This document shows positions 10,601 through 17,996 of a stretch of DNA of 64,000 bases, in pieces. The translations under genes and the position numbers were made by a program. Numbering within the stretch: the stretch's first letter is position 1; each line of letters begins with the position of its first letter. The notes below the pieces were generated by a model that saw nothing but the letters and a program-made list of their open reading frames with translations, did not search any database and had not been told where the DNA came from. Origin of the DNA: Zooshikella sp050749885 (GTDB taxonomy: Bacteria > Pseudomonadota > Gammaproteobacteria > Pseudomonadales > Zooshikellaceae); NCBI RefSeq assembly GCF_050749885.1, contig NZ_JBOIUB010000012.1, positions 111,046 through 175,045 on the forward strand, in the 5' to 3' direction.

Positions 10601-10788
10601 GTAATTTTTTTTTCAATATCTTGAGCAGAAGCGCCGGGCAATAACGTCGTTATTTGCACCCAATTAAAATTAATACTAGGGTCTTGTTCTCTTGGCAATT
10701 GTAAATAAACCAAATACCCCATCAATAATATTAATAAAAAAAGCAAGTTAGTCAGTTTATGATTTTCGATTAAGCTACGTAACCACAT
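7621..10788 (-). CDS. RND efflux pump inner-membrane transporter
   Basis: This 1055-residue protein is an AcrB/HAE1-type resistance-nodulation-division transporter, a proton-driven trimeric pump in the inner membrane. It shows the N-terminal helix, the porter-domain start QLPREQDPSINFNWVQIT, a second large periplasmic loop, and twelve membrane segments in two sets. The TM4 proton-relay pair is present in LGMLVDDAVVVVE (about residues 400-410), so it should be active. The sequence LPREQDP and the plain porter loops are nearer to the VexK/MdtB-like and uncharacterised branches than to AcrB itself. It lies 17 bases after the adaptor gene, in one operon. No outer-membrane channel or regulator is adjacent, so it probably borrows a TolC-type protein encoded elsewhere. 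The substrate cannot be read from sequence. Confidence 0.9.
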   Translation of the reverse strand: MWLRSLIENHKLTNLLFLLILLMGYLVYLQLPREQDPSINFNWVQITTLLPGASAQDIEKKITDVLEEELEKIQNVKFVSSTSREGVSSILVRFQDISQRLFDKRMADLRREINNVEDELPEEAESPTIFEVTTANAFPTATVVISGPADDENLRRQAIILENELIRTKGVDRVQLTGERDPEIQIRFDVGKIQLLGISPTAVADTIRTFYRDISAGSARVGEDQWLIRVEGTTTNPDELAQLPVLTNQGSQSEVRLGEIAEVVWARAKADRLVRFQGRPAVMFAVMKQESTNTLELVERINHLVEDKNKFSKELGVNYTLIDDQTLITRNALSIMENNALIGLAFVLLVTWFFLGSRISLLVTIGIPFTLAGTFIMLKVFDQTLNTSVLLAIVIALGMLVDDAVVVVESINNKIRSGLKGIHAAWTGLTEVIGPVTASVLTTMAAFLPLMLLPGILGKFMMVIPLVVTTALAVSLIEAYWMLPGHIIAAKVSFARASVIDNFRQHIIHKFKVYYGYALLKVMRHPKKTISALVLLFAAALSAVGSGVIRVDFFAADTIRLFYVNVEMPTNSSLEETMAKMLEVEKHVAKNLEDREVRSVVSYAGQMFTETAPMFGEHLGQIMVSLQPRKEGYRSVEKIIEDMRSEVLQVIGPTNISFLKLAGGPPTSKPISVKVRGKEYNELRQATDALKAYIAKNNNFRDISDDDSKGRYGLTLKLNNDAINRLDIVPNEVYRTVKMLVDGEIVSYVQHEGEQVALRIKSTSAVENNYNDINELLRLSVPTRNGDNVPLKELVEVKTEQVKGNLRHYNFLRTITLESDIDKQKIDTVAANNLIKDYWETIAKEYPNVSLDFSGELDDIQESIDAIAMLFMLGIGLMYLILSTQFQSYFQPLMVLITVPMAFTGVVLGLFVSGNPLSLFTLYGIVALAGIAVNAAIVLISTANKNLAKGMSLIHAIFYASRRRMLPILITTLTTIAGLFSLAVGLGGHSLIWSPVATAIVWGLFFSTFLTLFVVPALYQMSMYRVANKRNMTLFVAQNQDVQQSEIYKDKEIKK

Positions 10789-10805
10789 TGTCTTCGTTCC
10801 TTATT

Positions 10806-11831
10806 TTATTGTTTTTTGACAATATGGAGTTGCTCACCATCAACTAACCCATGACGGCCATCAATGATCACCAATGATGTTAACGCAATATTGACAGAAA
10901 TTGGTCTCCCCTCTTGTGCCCCATCAATTTGAATAAATTTTGCGGAATTATCATCTACAATAAAAATGCCATATTGCTTATCGCGTTTTTGTAATAGGTA
11001 AGCAGGTAAGTGAGGATTAGGATTCTCCCAGATTAGTCGACCAGTGCTACCAATAATAGAAAACGATTCTGTAAATAAAAAACGCGCTTCACGGCTTCGG
11101 GTATTATTTTCAATAAAAGGCAGTAGTGTACGTTTTTTTAAGGGATATGTTTTTTCACTACTCGAAAACTCATAATGGCGAGCATTAATAAACGATAACT
11201 CATCAGAGCGCGCAATTTTTGCTGAAACTTCTAGATGATCTGTTTGCAGTAACTCAACAACAGGAGTAGCAATAGAGAGTAGCTCACCCACATTAGCAAT
11301 TTTCTTTGTAATTACACCACTATAGGGGGCTTTTATTTCGCAGTACTCTACATTTAGCTCAGCAATGTCCAGCGCTGAACGTTGTGCCTCTAGCTGTGCT
11401 TCTGTACTGACTACACTGGTTTTATATCGATCCAGTTCTGCCTCACCAATGGTCTGCTTACGCGCGAGCTTTACATTTCTTTGCAACTCACGTTTACTAA
11501 AGGCTAACTGATTGTTAAGTTCTGCTAATTTAGCTTGTTGTAGTTGTTTAGTTAATAGTGTCTGCCGACAATCAAGGTTAGCTAATATAGCGCCTTTTTT
11601 TACTTGATCACCAACATTAATTGGCATTGAAACTAAACGCGCTGAAATTTCTGCAGGAATTTGGCTTTTATTTAATGCCACAACTTGCGCAGGAGCGCTT
11701 CGTGTTGGATAAAATAGCAGTTCACTTGCAGGTACTGCACTTACTCGAGTTTCACTATTTACACTACAACATAAAAATGAAAACCAAAAAACTGCAATAT
11801 ACGGCAATACGCGATTCATTAATTGTTTCAT
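10806..11831 (-). CDS. RND pump periplasmic adaptor (membrane fusion protein)
   Basis: The 341-residue protein is an HlyD/AcrA-type adaptor that links the RND transporter to an outer-membrane channel. It has an N-terminal signal or anchor (residues 1-26), a lipoyl half-motif PAEISARLVSMPINVGDQVKKGAILANLD (about 58-88), a coiled-coil hairpin (about 90-145, LTKQLQQAKLAELNNQLAFSKRELQRN), the second lipoyl half with APYSGVITKKIANVGELL (about 170-190) and a beta-barrel domain. It lacks the long C-terminal membrane-proximal domain of AcrA, in line with its short length. It is first in the operon with the transporter 17 bases downstream. No operator or regulator gene is seen nearby. Confidence 0.88.
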   Translation of the reverse strand: MKQLMNRVLPYIAVFWFSFLCCSVNSETRVSAVPASELLFYPTRSAPAQVVALNKSQIPAEISARLVSMPINVGDQVKKGAILANLDCRQTLLTKQLQQAKLAELNNQLAFSKRELQRNVKLARKQTIGEAELDRYKTSVVSTEAQLEAQRSALDIAELNVEYCEIKAPYSGVITKKIANVGELLSIATPVVELLQTDHLEVSAKIARSDELSFINARHYEFSSSEKTYPLKKRTLLPFIENNTRSREARFLFTESFSIIGSTGRLIWENPNPHLPAYLLQKRDKQYGIFIVDDNSAKFIQIDGAQEGRPISVNIALTSLVIIDGRHGLVDGEQLHIVKKQ

Positions 11832-12069
11832 CCCTGCTGCTAATGAGTAAAAATTACATGTGATATAGTGATTTGAAAATTTTAATGTTTTATAAACATG
11901 TCACACTAAATACAAATGCCCATCAAGCCTCTCATAAATTAGGCTAATACACACTATCCATAGCGTCTACTTTATCTCTCAATGATAAGGTACACTTAAC
12001 ACGTTACGAGGTTATCACTGACTAATGGTGTAATCAATTTGCCACTATTCCCATACTGAGACCGACGTC

Positions 12070-12546
12070 TTGTTTAGCGTAAAACAGTTAAAACCCGTTG
12101 AGTATCCTCTTGTTAATCGCTTTTATAAAGCACAAGGGTATAAAGGCAAAGCAAGGGGTAATGAAAATATATTTGTTCTGCAACAACCTCAAATTGTCGC
12201 AGCCCTACGTCTCACCCCCTTAACTGACCAATGGTTATTAAGGGGATTGTGGGTTGATTATATGTTGCGTAAACAAGGGCTAGGACTAGCCTTATTGGAT
12301 GGAATTATTGATTTTCTTACCATTAATCATTATTACTGTTTTGCTGAGCAGGACGTAGTCCCATTTTACTTAAAAGCTAATTTTATTATTCCAGATATCC
12401 ACACGCTCCCTGTATCTATATTACAGCGCTTTAAAGCCTATCAACAACGTAACACTGGATTACAAGCACTTATGTGGCAAAGGCCGTCATCACTTGACGC
12501 ACCCCTCGGTCTGCCAAAATGTCAGTCACATTGGCTGAAAACGTAA
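12070..12546 (+). CDS. GNAT-family N-acetyltransferase
   Basis: The 158-residue protein has the GNAT fold pattern: an N-terminal strand and helix (KQLKPVEYPLVNRFYKAQGYKG), then LRGLWVDYMLRKQGLGLALLDGII (about residues 58-82), where R-K-Q-G-L-G is the pyrophosphate-binding loop for acetyl-CoA, and a late segment VPFYLKANF typical of motif B. The substrate is unknown. The best start in frame is TTG at 12070, which is unusual and poorly supported by a ribosome site, so the true start may differ. The last 77 bases overlap the 3' end of the convergent regulator gene, so the two transcripts are complementary at their ends. Confidence 0.75.
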   Translation: MFSVKQLKPVEYPLVNRFYKAQGYKGKARGNENIFVLQQPQIVAALRLTPLTDQWLLRGLWVDYMLRKQGLGLALLDGIIDFLTINHYYCFAEQDVVPFYLKANFIIPDIHTLPVSILQRFKAYQQRNTGLQALMWQRPSSLDAPLGLPKCQSHWLKT

Positions 12547-13429
12547 CAAACTCCACTTCTCGTCCCTGAAAGCGGACAGAACCGTTTGCCACAGTAGGCC
12601 CAACAAACTTGGGTTGTAAATGGAATGCTTTAGCAAGACGCACCCCATCACTTGTTGCACATAAGCCGCCAATTTTCTGCACATAGTCACGGTACTGACT
12701 GACATAAGACATGACCTGTAAGATAATGAGTGATGCGGCCAGTCGACTTCCACCATAGAGAGAAAAAACATATAAGCAGTGAGGTTCGTTAACTGATGCC
12801 AAATGTGATAGGCATATATCCGCTTCAGCCAGCTCATTATTAATCAGCTGCAAGAACGCTTGTAACGTCACGGGTAACGCTATTAAGTGGCCAAAGTAGT
12901 GACCCAGCTTTGTGCATGCTAGCATTAACGGAGAGCAGCCAGACTGCATCCACTTTTGTAAGGTTGATAACGTCACGTTGTTATCAGACTGATAAATGGA
13001 GTGGTCATAGTCCAAAATAAGACGGAGTAAATGCTCATCCGTGGTTAGTGATAGCAATGACCTGAGCTCATAATTAGTAATGCACTGCTCTGGATAGGTA
13101 CCAATCTTTGACTGTAACTTCGTTGAGTTGAGGTAGTGTTTTAACAAATACGCCACAGATTGATCAGTAGACTGCAGTGTGGTTTTAGCAGGCATGAAAG
13201 GAAATACTTCGCTTATCTCATCTTTAAAAAAGCAAATAATTTCTTTTTGCCGACTAATGGGTGGCTCCGTAGTAAATCGTTCCCAACGACTTATCGTAAC
13301 AGCATCAATACCTGTCAGTACCGGCGAGAAACTAGAAAAAGCTGTTGCTATCATTTCTTGTGTATAACCTTGCGCTTTACGCTTACGCTTAAGGTAATCA
13401 CCAAACCGTTCCAACATAACTACTGCCAC
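12470..13429 (-). CDS. XRE-type HTH regulator with a C-terminal GNAT-like domain
   Basis: The 319-residue protein begins with an XRE helix-turn-helix (about residues 5-60: FGDYLKRKRKAQGYTQEMIATAF, then AVTISRWERF). Residues 60-170 are helical and unrecognised. The C-terminal third (LYVFSLYGGSRLAASLIILQVMSYV, then GGLCATSDGVRLAKAFHLQP) resembles a GNAT-like fold of the kind found in non-catalytic sensory proteins; this is inference. The start may be GTG 13429 or ATG 13417. It converges with, and overlaps by 77 bases, an acetyltransferase gene, which makes mutual antisense control possible. Target genes are unknown. Confidence 0.7.
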   Translation of the reverse strand: MAVVMLERFGDYLKRKRKAQGYTQEMIATAFSSFSPVLTGIDAVTISRWERFTTEPPISRQKEIICFFKDEISEVFPFMPAKTTLQSTDQSVAYLLKHYLNSTKLQSKIGTYPEQCITNYELRSLLSLTTDEHLLRLILDYDHSIYQSDNNVTLSTLQKWMQSGCSPLMLACTKLGHYFGHLIALPVTLQAFLQLINNELAEADICLSHLASVNEPHCLYVFSLYGGSRLAASLIILQVMSYVSQYRDYVQKIGGLCATSDGVRLAKAFHLQPKFVGPTVANGSVRFQGREVEFVTFSANVTDILADRGVRQVMTAFAT

Positions 13430-13688
13430 TTCTCAATTTATTAAATACCACCCCCACAAACTTCATCTTAAGCCGTTACACTCAAGCTTACTGCGGGTTT
13501 ATTGCCTTTGGGTTAGCCAGTAAGACTGAACAATGGACAAATTCGTTGGTCACGCTATGCTTTTTTTGTAAATTATTTAGCCAGACCGTTTGTCATCTAT
13601 TTAACCAATTACCTTGGGGCGCCTCTATTAAACCTGCCCAACCGTGACAGACAATTGGTATTTATACGTGCAAGGGAAGGCCAACACC

Positions 13689-14489
13689 ATGCCATTGACC
13701 ATGGTCAACACACATAAAATCGCATACAACTGCTATGGACAGGGTACTCCGGTACTACTTTTACATGGCTTAGGGTCTTGTGGTAAAGACTGGCAGTCTC
13801 AAATTGAGGCTCTAGCCGCACATTACTATGTCATCACACCAGACCTTCGTGGCCATGGAGACTCTGCTAAACCAGCAGGCCCATATTCAATCAGGGGTAT
13901 GGCTGAAGATATTCGTCAGCTACTGGGTCAGCTCAAAATCCAACGTTGTCATGTTGTAGGTTTATCGATGGGAGGCATGATTGCATTACAGCTGGCCGTT
14001 GATCATCCAACACTGTTTCACTCTGTCACCCTCATCAACAGTGGTCCAGGTATAAACTCGCTTAACTGGGCAACCAGACTATTTATCTGGCAGCGCATAA
14101 CCATTATTAAACTCTTTGGTATGCGCCTACACAGTCACCTGTTGATGAAGAGGTTATTCCCCTTGCCCTCTCAGGACAAACTTCGTGAAAAAGGTATTAA
14201 GCGCTGGCAACAAAATGATAAAGAAGCTTACTTAGCGGCTTTTGAAGCACTTATACACTGGAGTGTTGAATCCCAACTTGAGCGTATTCAATGCCCTGTA
14301 CTTGTACTTGCAGCAGAGCATGACTACACACCGGTTGCCTACAAACAAAGCTATATACGACACTTTAAACATGGAACCCTTGCAATTATTAACGATTCCA
14401 GACATGCCTCACCTTTGGACCAGCCTGAGCAAGTCAATCAACACCTGCTACACTTTTTGTCACAACAGCAGGTTGCATTGACAGGGTAG
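13689..14489 (+). CDS. Alpha/beta hydrolase
   Basis: I use ATG 13689 because GGGAAGG lies eight bases upstream; the longer frame from GTG 13644 has no such site. The 266-residue protein is a classic alpha/beta hydrolase: oxyanion-hole motif LLLHGLGS (about residues 22-29), TPDLRGHGDS (about 53-62), nucleophile elbow GLSMGG with the catalytic serine (about 96), an acid in AEHDYTP and the histidine in DSRHASPLDQP near the C-terminus. A cap domain lies between. The family includes esterases, lactonases and pimeloyl-ACP esterases; this copy looks like the 3-oxoadipate lactonase/esterase branch, but the substrate is unknown. It lies 152 bases before the thioesterase gene on the same strand. Confidence 0.85.
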   Translation: MPLTMVNTHKIAYNCYGQGTPVLLLHGLGSCGKDWQSQIEALAAHYYVITPDLRGHGDSAKPAGPYSIRGMAEDIRQLLGQLKIQRCHVVGLSMGGMIALQLAVDHPTLFHSVTLINSGPGINSLNWATRLFIWQRITIIKLFGMRLHSHLLMKRLFPLPSQDKLREKGIKRWQQNDKEAYLAAFEALIHWSVESQLERIQCPVLVLAAEHDYTPVAYKQSYIRHFKHGTLAIINDSRHASPLDQPEQVNQHLLHFLSQQQVALTG

Positions 14490-14641
14490 TTTAACAATCG
14501 CTTATATCTTATAAATACTCATACCTAAGCAATGGTGGCAATCCCTGTAGGCAGCGTTTAGAATGATTCAACACTTTTATATAGCCACAATACTTCACAT
14601 ACAGCCTAATCAATTAAAACTCAAGCGTTTGTAGTGAGATA

Positions 14642-15136
14642 ATGAAACTAGCAATTGCTCAAGAACTTGATGCCTATTTACAAGCCAATATCCCTTTAAT
14701 CGCAGCTATGCAAATTAAAGTCAGCTACTTTGATGGCAAGTGTTTGCGTCTCAGTGCTCCGCTAGCCGTAAATATCAATGACAAGCAAACCGCATTTGGT
14801 GGAAGTATTGCCACCTTGGCAACCATTACTGGCTGGGCAATGGCTACATTGCTTGCTAAACAAGCGTCAGGCCCTAATCAAGTCGTTATCGCTGAGAGTA
14901 AATTACGTTACTTGAAGCCTATTACGGATGATTTTTTTGCTGAATGTCTCCGCCCGGTGGATAGTGATCTTGATAGTTTTTGCCATGATTTAAATGTAAA
15001 AAGTACAGCTAAACTTGTTCTTCCTGTCCAAATCAAACAAGGAAATAAAATCACTGCAGATTTTACTGGAACCTATGTTGCCTCTGTTAACGCTCCACCA
15101 ACGTCTGCAGCTTGTCCAATGATCTTCAATGAATAA
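14642..15136 (+). CDS. YiiD C-terminal-type thioesterase domain protein
   Basis: The 164-residue protein matches the putative thioesterase family found as the C-terminal half of YiiD. It has a hot-dog fold signature: ALAVNINDKQTAFGGSIATLATITGWAMATLLA (about residues 39-72), where the NDKQTAFGGS loop opens the active-site helix, followed by a strand ESKLRYLKPITDDFFAEC. Members are thought to hydrolyse acyl-CoA or acyl-ACP esters, but no substrate is established. Unlike YiiD it lacks the N-terminal acetyltransferase. It may share a function in acyl turnover with the upstream hydrolase, though this is only context. Confidence 0.78.
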   Translation: MKLAIAQELDAYLQANIPLIAAMQIKVSYFDGKCLRLSAPLAVNINDKQTAFGGSIATLATITGWAMATLLAKQASGPNQVVIAESKLRYLKPITDDFFAECLRPVDSDLDSFCHDLNVKSTAKLVLPVQIKQGNKITADFTGTYVASVNAPPTSAACPMIFNE

Positions 15137-15246
15137 AAAGCAACACATTTATGCTTCTGTTAAGTTAATAAATACCATGCGTAGTTCTGCACTAAATTGC
15201 AAAGTGCTCTAATGACCAAGCTGTTAAAAGTAGAAATGAGAGTCCT

Positions 15247-15687
15247 ATGACGTTATATACGTTGTTATTAATTATTGCCACCGTAATTACACTTGCACTT
15301 GCTATTTGGGCAATTAAGCTTTGGCGCGAAGTTTTTCAAAATCAAGCCAAAATTCGTGAATACAAAAAACAACACCGAGACTTTTTAATCTCCAGTATAC
15401 GACTGATAGCTGCCGCAGTTGTTAACGAGCAAGTTAATTTATCTGAAGCATGTATACGTCTAAGATTTTTACTAGAAAATATTGATGAAAATATCCTAAA
15501 ACAGGCTGATTTCGCCGTAATTGACACGATGTATCTCGCCACAAAAGATATGCCAACTCATGATGAACGTCATAGTTTACGCCCCAACAAACTCAATGCG
15601 CTCGATAAAGAACGCCTTGAGCTAGAAGCACAGTACCGACAAGAGATAATGCATGCTGCCAAAAAGCTACTTGTGTATGGCTTTTAA
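15247..15687 (+). CDS. DUF2489 membrane-anchored protein
   Basis: The 146-residue protein has one N-terminal membrane helix (residues 3-26) and a cytosolic helical domain containing SSIRLIAAAVVNEQVNLSEACIRLRFLLE and ending HAAKKLLVYGF. This is the pattern of DUF2489, a family of unknown function in gammaproteobacteria. It is followed by a strong terminator that it shares with the convergent anti-sigma factor gene. Confidence 0.82.
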   Translation: MTLYTLLLIIATVITLALAIWAIKLWREVFQNQAKIREYKKQHRDFLISSIRLIAAAVVNEQVNLSEACIRLRFLLENIDENILKQADFAVIDTMYLATKDMPTHDERHSLRPNKLNALDKERLELEAQYRQEIMHAAKKLLVYGF

Positions 15688-15714
15688 AGCGTATCGATTA
15701 TTTACAGTGCAAAA

Positions 15715-15745
15715 ACAAAAGGGCCTGTCTTGGCCCTTTTGTTTA
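15715..15745. terminator. Bidirectional intrinsic terminator
   Basis: ACAAAAGGGCC at 15715-15725 pairs perfectly with GGCCCTTTTGT at 15732-15742 around a six-base loop. The stem has GC bases at its top and A/T tracts on both sides, so it should stop transcription from the DUF2489 gene and from the convergent sigma/anti-sigma operon. Confidence 0.9.
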
Positions 15746-15781
15746 ATATCTTTTCGTGGATAAATTTTGTGGCATCAGTTA

Positions 15782-16519
15782 TTAAACTTTAACAATAGCC
15801 ATCATCTGATCTTTAACCACCTGCCAATTCAATCCTGTAGGCGAAATAAATGCAGCTGAACCTTTTTTCATAGGCACCATCGCAACATGCCAACGTTTAT
15901 CGCTATAGTCGATGGAATCATGGAATGGGTGATTTGGCATCAATAAAACCGTTACTGGGCCTTCAGGTGTTTGCACAACAAAATGCGCCGCTAAAATACC
16001 ATCAACAATACAGTTACCTGCAAATGTAATTCCTGGATAGTTTGCATTAGCTTGCAGATTGACATTCTGTAAGGTTTTGCGAAAAGTATCCATGGATATC
16101 AGCTCAGTTTTAGTGAGCGTTTCCGCCTCATCTTCAACATGGCGAATCATAAGCTCAGCAGTTGCACCATGCTCTTCATATACTGGGCTAGTGAGTGGTA
16201 ACCAGTTGAGCATAACAGCAAGCACACCAATCGATGCTGCAAGCGCAAACCCTATCATGCCTCTTTTGATACCTTGATGTGACCGTTTGGCACTTGAACC
16301 AGCAGGCTCCTCAGGTGCAAAACTCTGTCGTAACATTATTTTTGCAACTAAATCCTCAGGGACATCAACAGCTAATGCTTGTGCTAAAGCGACTTCTTGT
16401 GTATTCAGCTTTTGATAAAACTGCTTACAGTTGGCACATTGCCGAATATGCGCTTGGGCCTCCGCAGGAATTGCCGCAGGTTGTTCCAAAGCTAAGCGAC
16501 GAAATTCCAGGCATTTCAT
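15782..16519 (-). CDS. DUF3379 anti-sigma factor, membrane-bound
   Basis: The 245-residue protein has an N-terminal zinc-finger-like anti-sigma motif (residues 3-33, C3 and the H-x-x-x-C-x-x-C in HIRQCANCKQFY), one membrane helix (about 86-105, GMIGFALAASIGVLAVMLNWL) and a periplasmic DUF3379 domain ending in HVAMVPMKKGSAAFISPTG. It overlaps the upstream sigma factor gene by four bases (ATGA), so the two are translationally coupled. By analogy with such pairs it holds the sigma factor at the membrane until an envelope signal releases it. The signal is unknown. Confidence 0.88.
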   Translation of the reverse strand: MKCLEFRRLALEQPAAIPAEAQAHIRQCANCKQFYQKLNTQEVALAQALAVDVPEDLVAKIMLRQSFAPEEPAGSSAKRSHQGIKRGMIGFALAASIGVLAVMLNWLPLTSPVYEEHGATAELMIRHVEDEAETLTKTELISMDTFRKTLQNVNLQANANYPGITFAGNCIVDGILAAHFVVQTPEGPVTVLLMPNHPFHDSIDYSDKRWHVAMVPMKKGSAAFISPTGLNWQVVKDQMMAIVKV

Positions 16520-17034
16520 AAGCCCCTCCGATTAACCCCTTGTTTAATGTGATCATCTCCCAGCAATTCTTTAAGCTGTAGCCGAGCACGGCGTAATCGA
16601 GTAGCGACGGTATTAATAGGTAACCCCATTTCAGAGGCAATCTCTTCCTGACTAAACCCCATCACGACTTGCAAAACCAATGGCTCTCGATACTTATCAG
16701 ACAATTTATGCAATGCTTGACGAATCGCATCCACATCAGTGGAAACATCAAATGAGTGTGTTTGATCTTCAAGTTCATCAACACTTAAATCAGCGTACTC
16801 TAACGATTTTCGTTGAAAACGTCGCGCATTTTCCCTACGTAAAATCGTTATCAGCCAAGATTTAGCGGCTTGTTCATTCTGCAAGCTATCTAATGAACGC
16901 CACGCTCGCATAAACGTTTCCTGCACTAAATCTTCAGCGATACTCTCATCTGATGTTAGCCAGAACGCATAACGATACAGCGATTTATAGTAAGCATCGA
17001 CTAACGCTTTAAATTGCATATCTTTTTTGCTCAT
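16516..17034 (-). CDS. ECF sigma factor, RpoE-like
   Basis: The 172-residue protein is a group IV sigma factor. Region 2 runs from about residue 10 to 80 and includes DESIAEDLVQETFMRAWRSL; region 4 runs from about 108 to 160 and includes LSDKYREPLVLQVVMGFSQEEIASEMGLPINTV, the helix-turn-helix that reads the -35 element. It heads an operon with its DUF3379 anti-sigma factor, overlapping by four bases. Such pairs usually activate their own promoter, but I did not find a convincing RpoE-type promoter in the 95 bases upstream. Regulon unknown. Confidence 0.9.
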   Translation of the reverse strand: MSKKDMQFKALVDAYYKSLYRYAFWLTSDESIAEDLVQETFMRAWRSLDSLQNEQAAKSWLITILRRENARRFQRKSLEYADLSVDELEDQTHSFDVSTDVDAIRQALHKLSDKYREPLVLQVVMGFSQEEIASEMGLPINTVATRLRRARLQLKELLGDDHIKQGVNRRGL

Positions 17035-17129
17035 GCCAATAAAGACCCTGCAGACTATAAAAATATTTCACAGCCCACCTGATCAGACATGTTTTCAAAG
17101 GGTTAATATTATCTCAAACTGTAAAGATC

Positions 17130-17597
17130 TTAGCGAACAACGCGAGAAACACCATTAGCCGTCAAAATCCGCACTCTATCACCTCGATAGAAACGTACTG
17201 CTGGGTCAACTTGCTGAACAACTGAGATATAAGCGCCATTATCCAGCTGAATGGTTAATCGCACACCGTGAGAGCGAGTATAGGCTTCTTCTGCCTGACC
17301 TCCAAGTAAACCACCCGCTACAGCACCTGCAACAGCAGCAATATCACTGCCACGGCCACCACCAATTGTAGACCCCGCAATACCTCCAGCAGCCGCACCT
17401 GCTATAGCACCAACACCACTTTTAGTGCCTTCAATAGCAACTGCTTCAACGCCTACAACTGTACCGAACTGAACCGTTTGCATCTGTCTAGCCTCATCAC
17501 GAGAGTAGCTATTTCCAGATAAGTTCGACATGCAGCCAGTAAGACCTACGGAAAAAGCCGCTAAGGCTGTAATTGCCACATTCTTTAGCTTTATCAT
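17130..17597 (-). CDS. SlyB-like outer-membrane lipoprotein (glycine zipper 2TM)
   Basis: I start at ATG 17597, preceded by TATGGAACC; nine more codons upstream are in frame but lack a ribosome site. The 155-residue product has a lipoprotein signal ending LTGC (about residue 22) and a glycine-zipper segment GAIAGAAAGGIAGSTIGGG (about 60-80), repeated as AVAGAVAGGLLGG, which forms a membrane hairpin. This is the SlyB/Pcp/17-kDa antigen family, whose SlyB member stabilises the outer membrane under stress. It lies next to a sigma/anti-sigma pair but in its own unit, so it is a plausible but unproven target. Confidence 0.85.
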   Translation of the reverse strand: MIKLKNVAITALAAFSVGLTGCMSNLSGNSYSRDEARQMQTVQFGTVVGVEAVAIEGTKSGVGAIAGAAAGGIAGSTIGGGRGSDIAAVAGAVAGGLLGGQAEEAYTRSHGVRLTIQLDNGAYISVVQQVDPAVRFYRGDRVRILTANGVSRVVR

Positions 17598-17996
17598 GGT
17601 TCCATACCTAACCGTGTTTTTCACACTTAATCATTACATTGCTACTATTGATTATCGCACCTTTCTCATTAATTGCAGGAGATAAAATCATTCTTTACCA
17701 CCGTCCTAAAGATACTTCACAGTGACTTATCAAAATAGACCACAAAAAATACAAAAGTTTACTAAAACTTTAAGAAAAAATTACTTAGTAAAAATATTAC
17801 GAGACAATTTCATCATTTGAGAATTCATACCGATATCATGTGTATAACTATGACAAACTTCATAATCAAATTATGAATACCCTTAAAAAGAATGAATAAA
17901 GGGATCGGATCGTACACATCAAGTGATATCTATAAAAGTGATATCCATAAAGTAATGTATGAGGTTTAGGTCTGCAGTTTTGCTGTAGATAATAAA
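17598..17996. other. Intergenic between divergent slyB-like and diguanylate cyclase genes
   Basis: This 399-base AT-rich gap holds the promoters of both neighbours. The clearest structure is a 15-base direct repeat at 17921-17950, listed separately. I see no RNA gene or other repeat. Confidence 0.4.
17921..17950. repeat. 15-base tandem direct repeat upstream of the diguanylate cyclase
   Basis: AAGTGATATCTATAA is followed directly by AAGTGATATCCATAA, a single mismatch in 15. It ends 46 bases before the GGDEF gene start. Each copy contains the palindromic core GATATC. Two operator half-sites one and a half helical turns apart, or a slippage product, are both possible. Confidence 0.6.
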
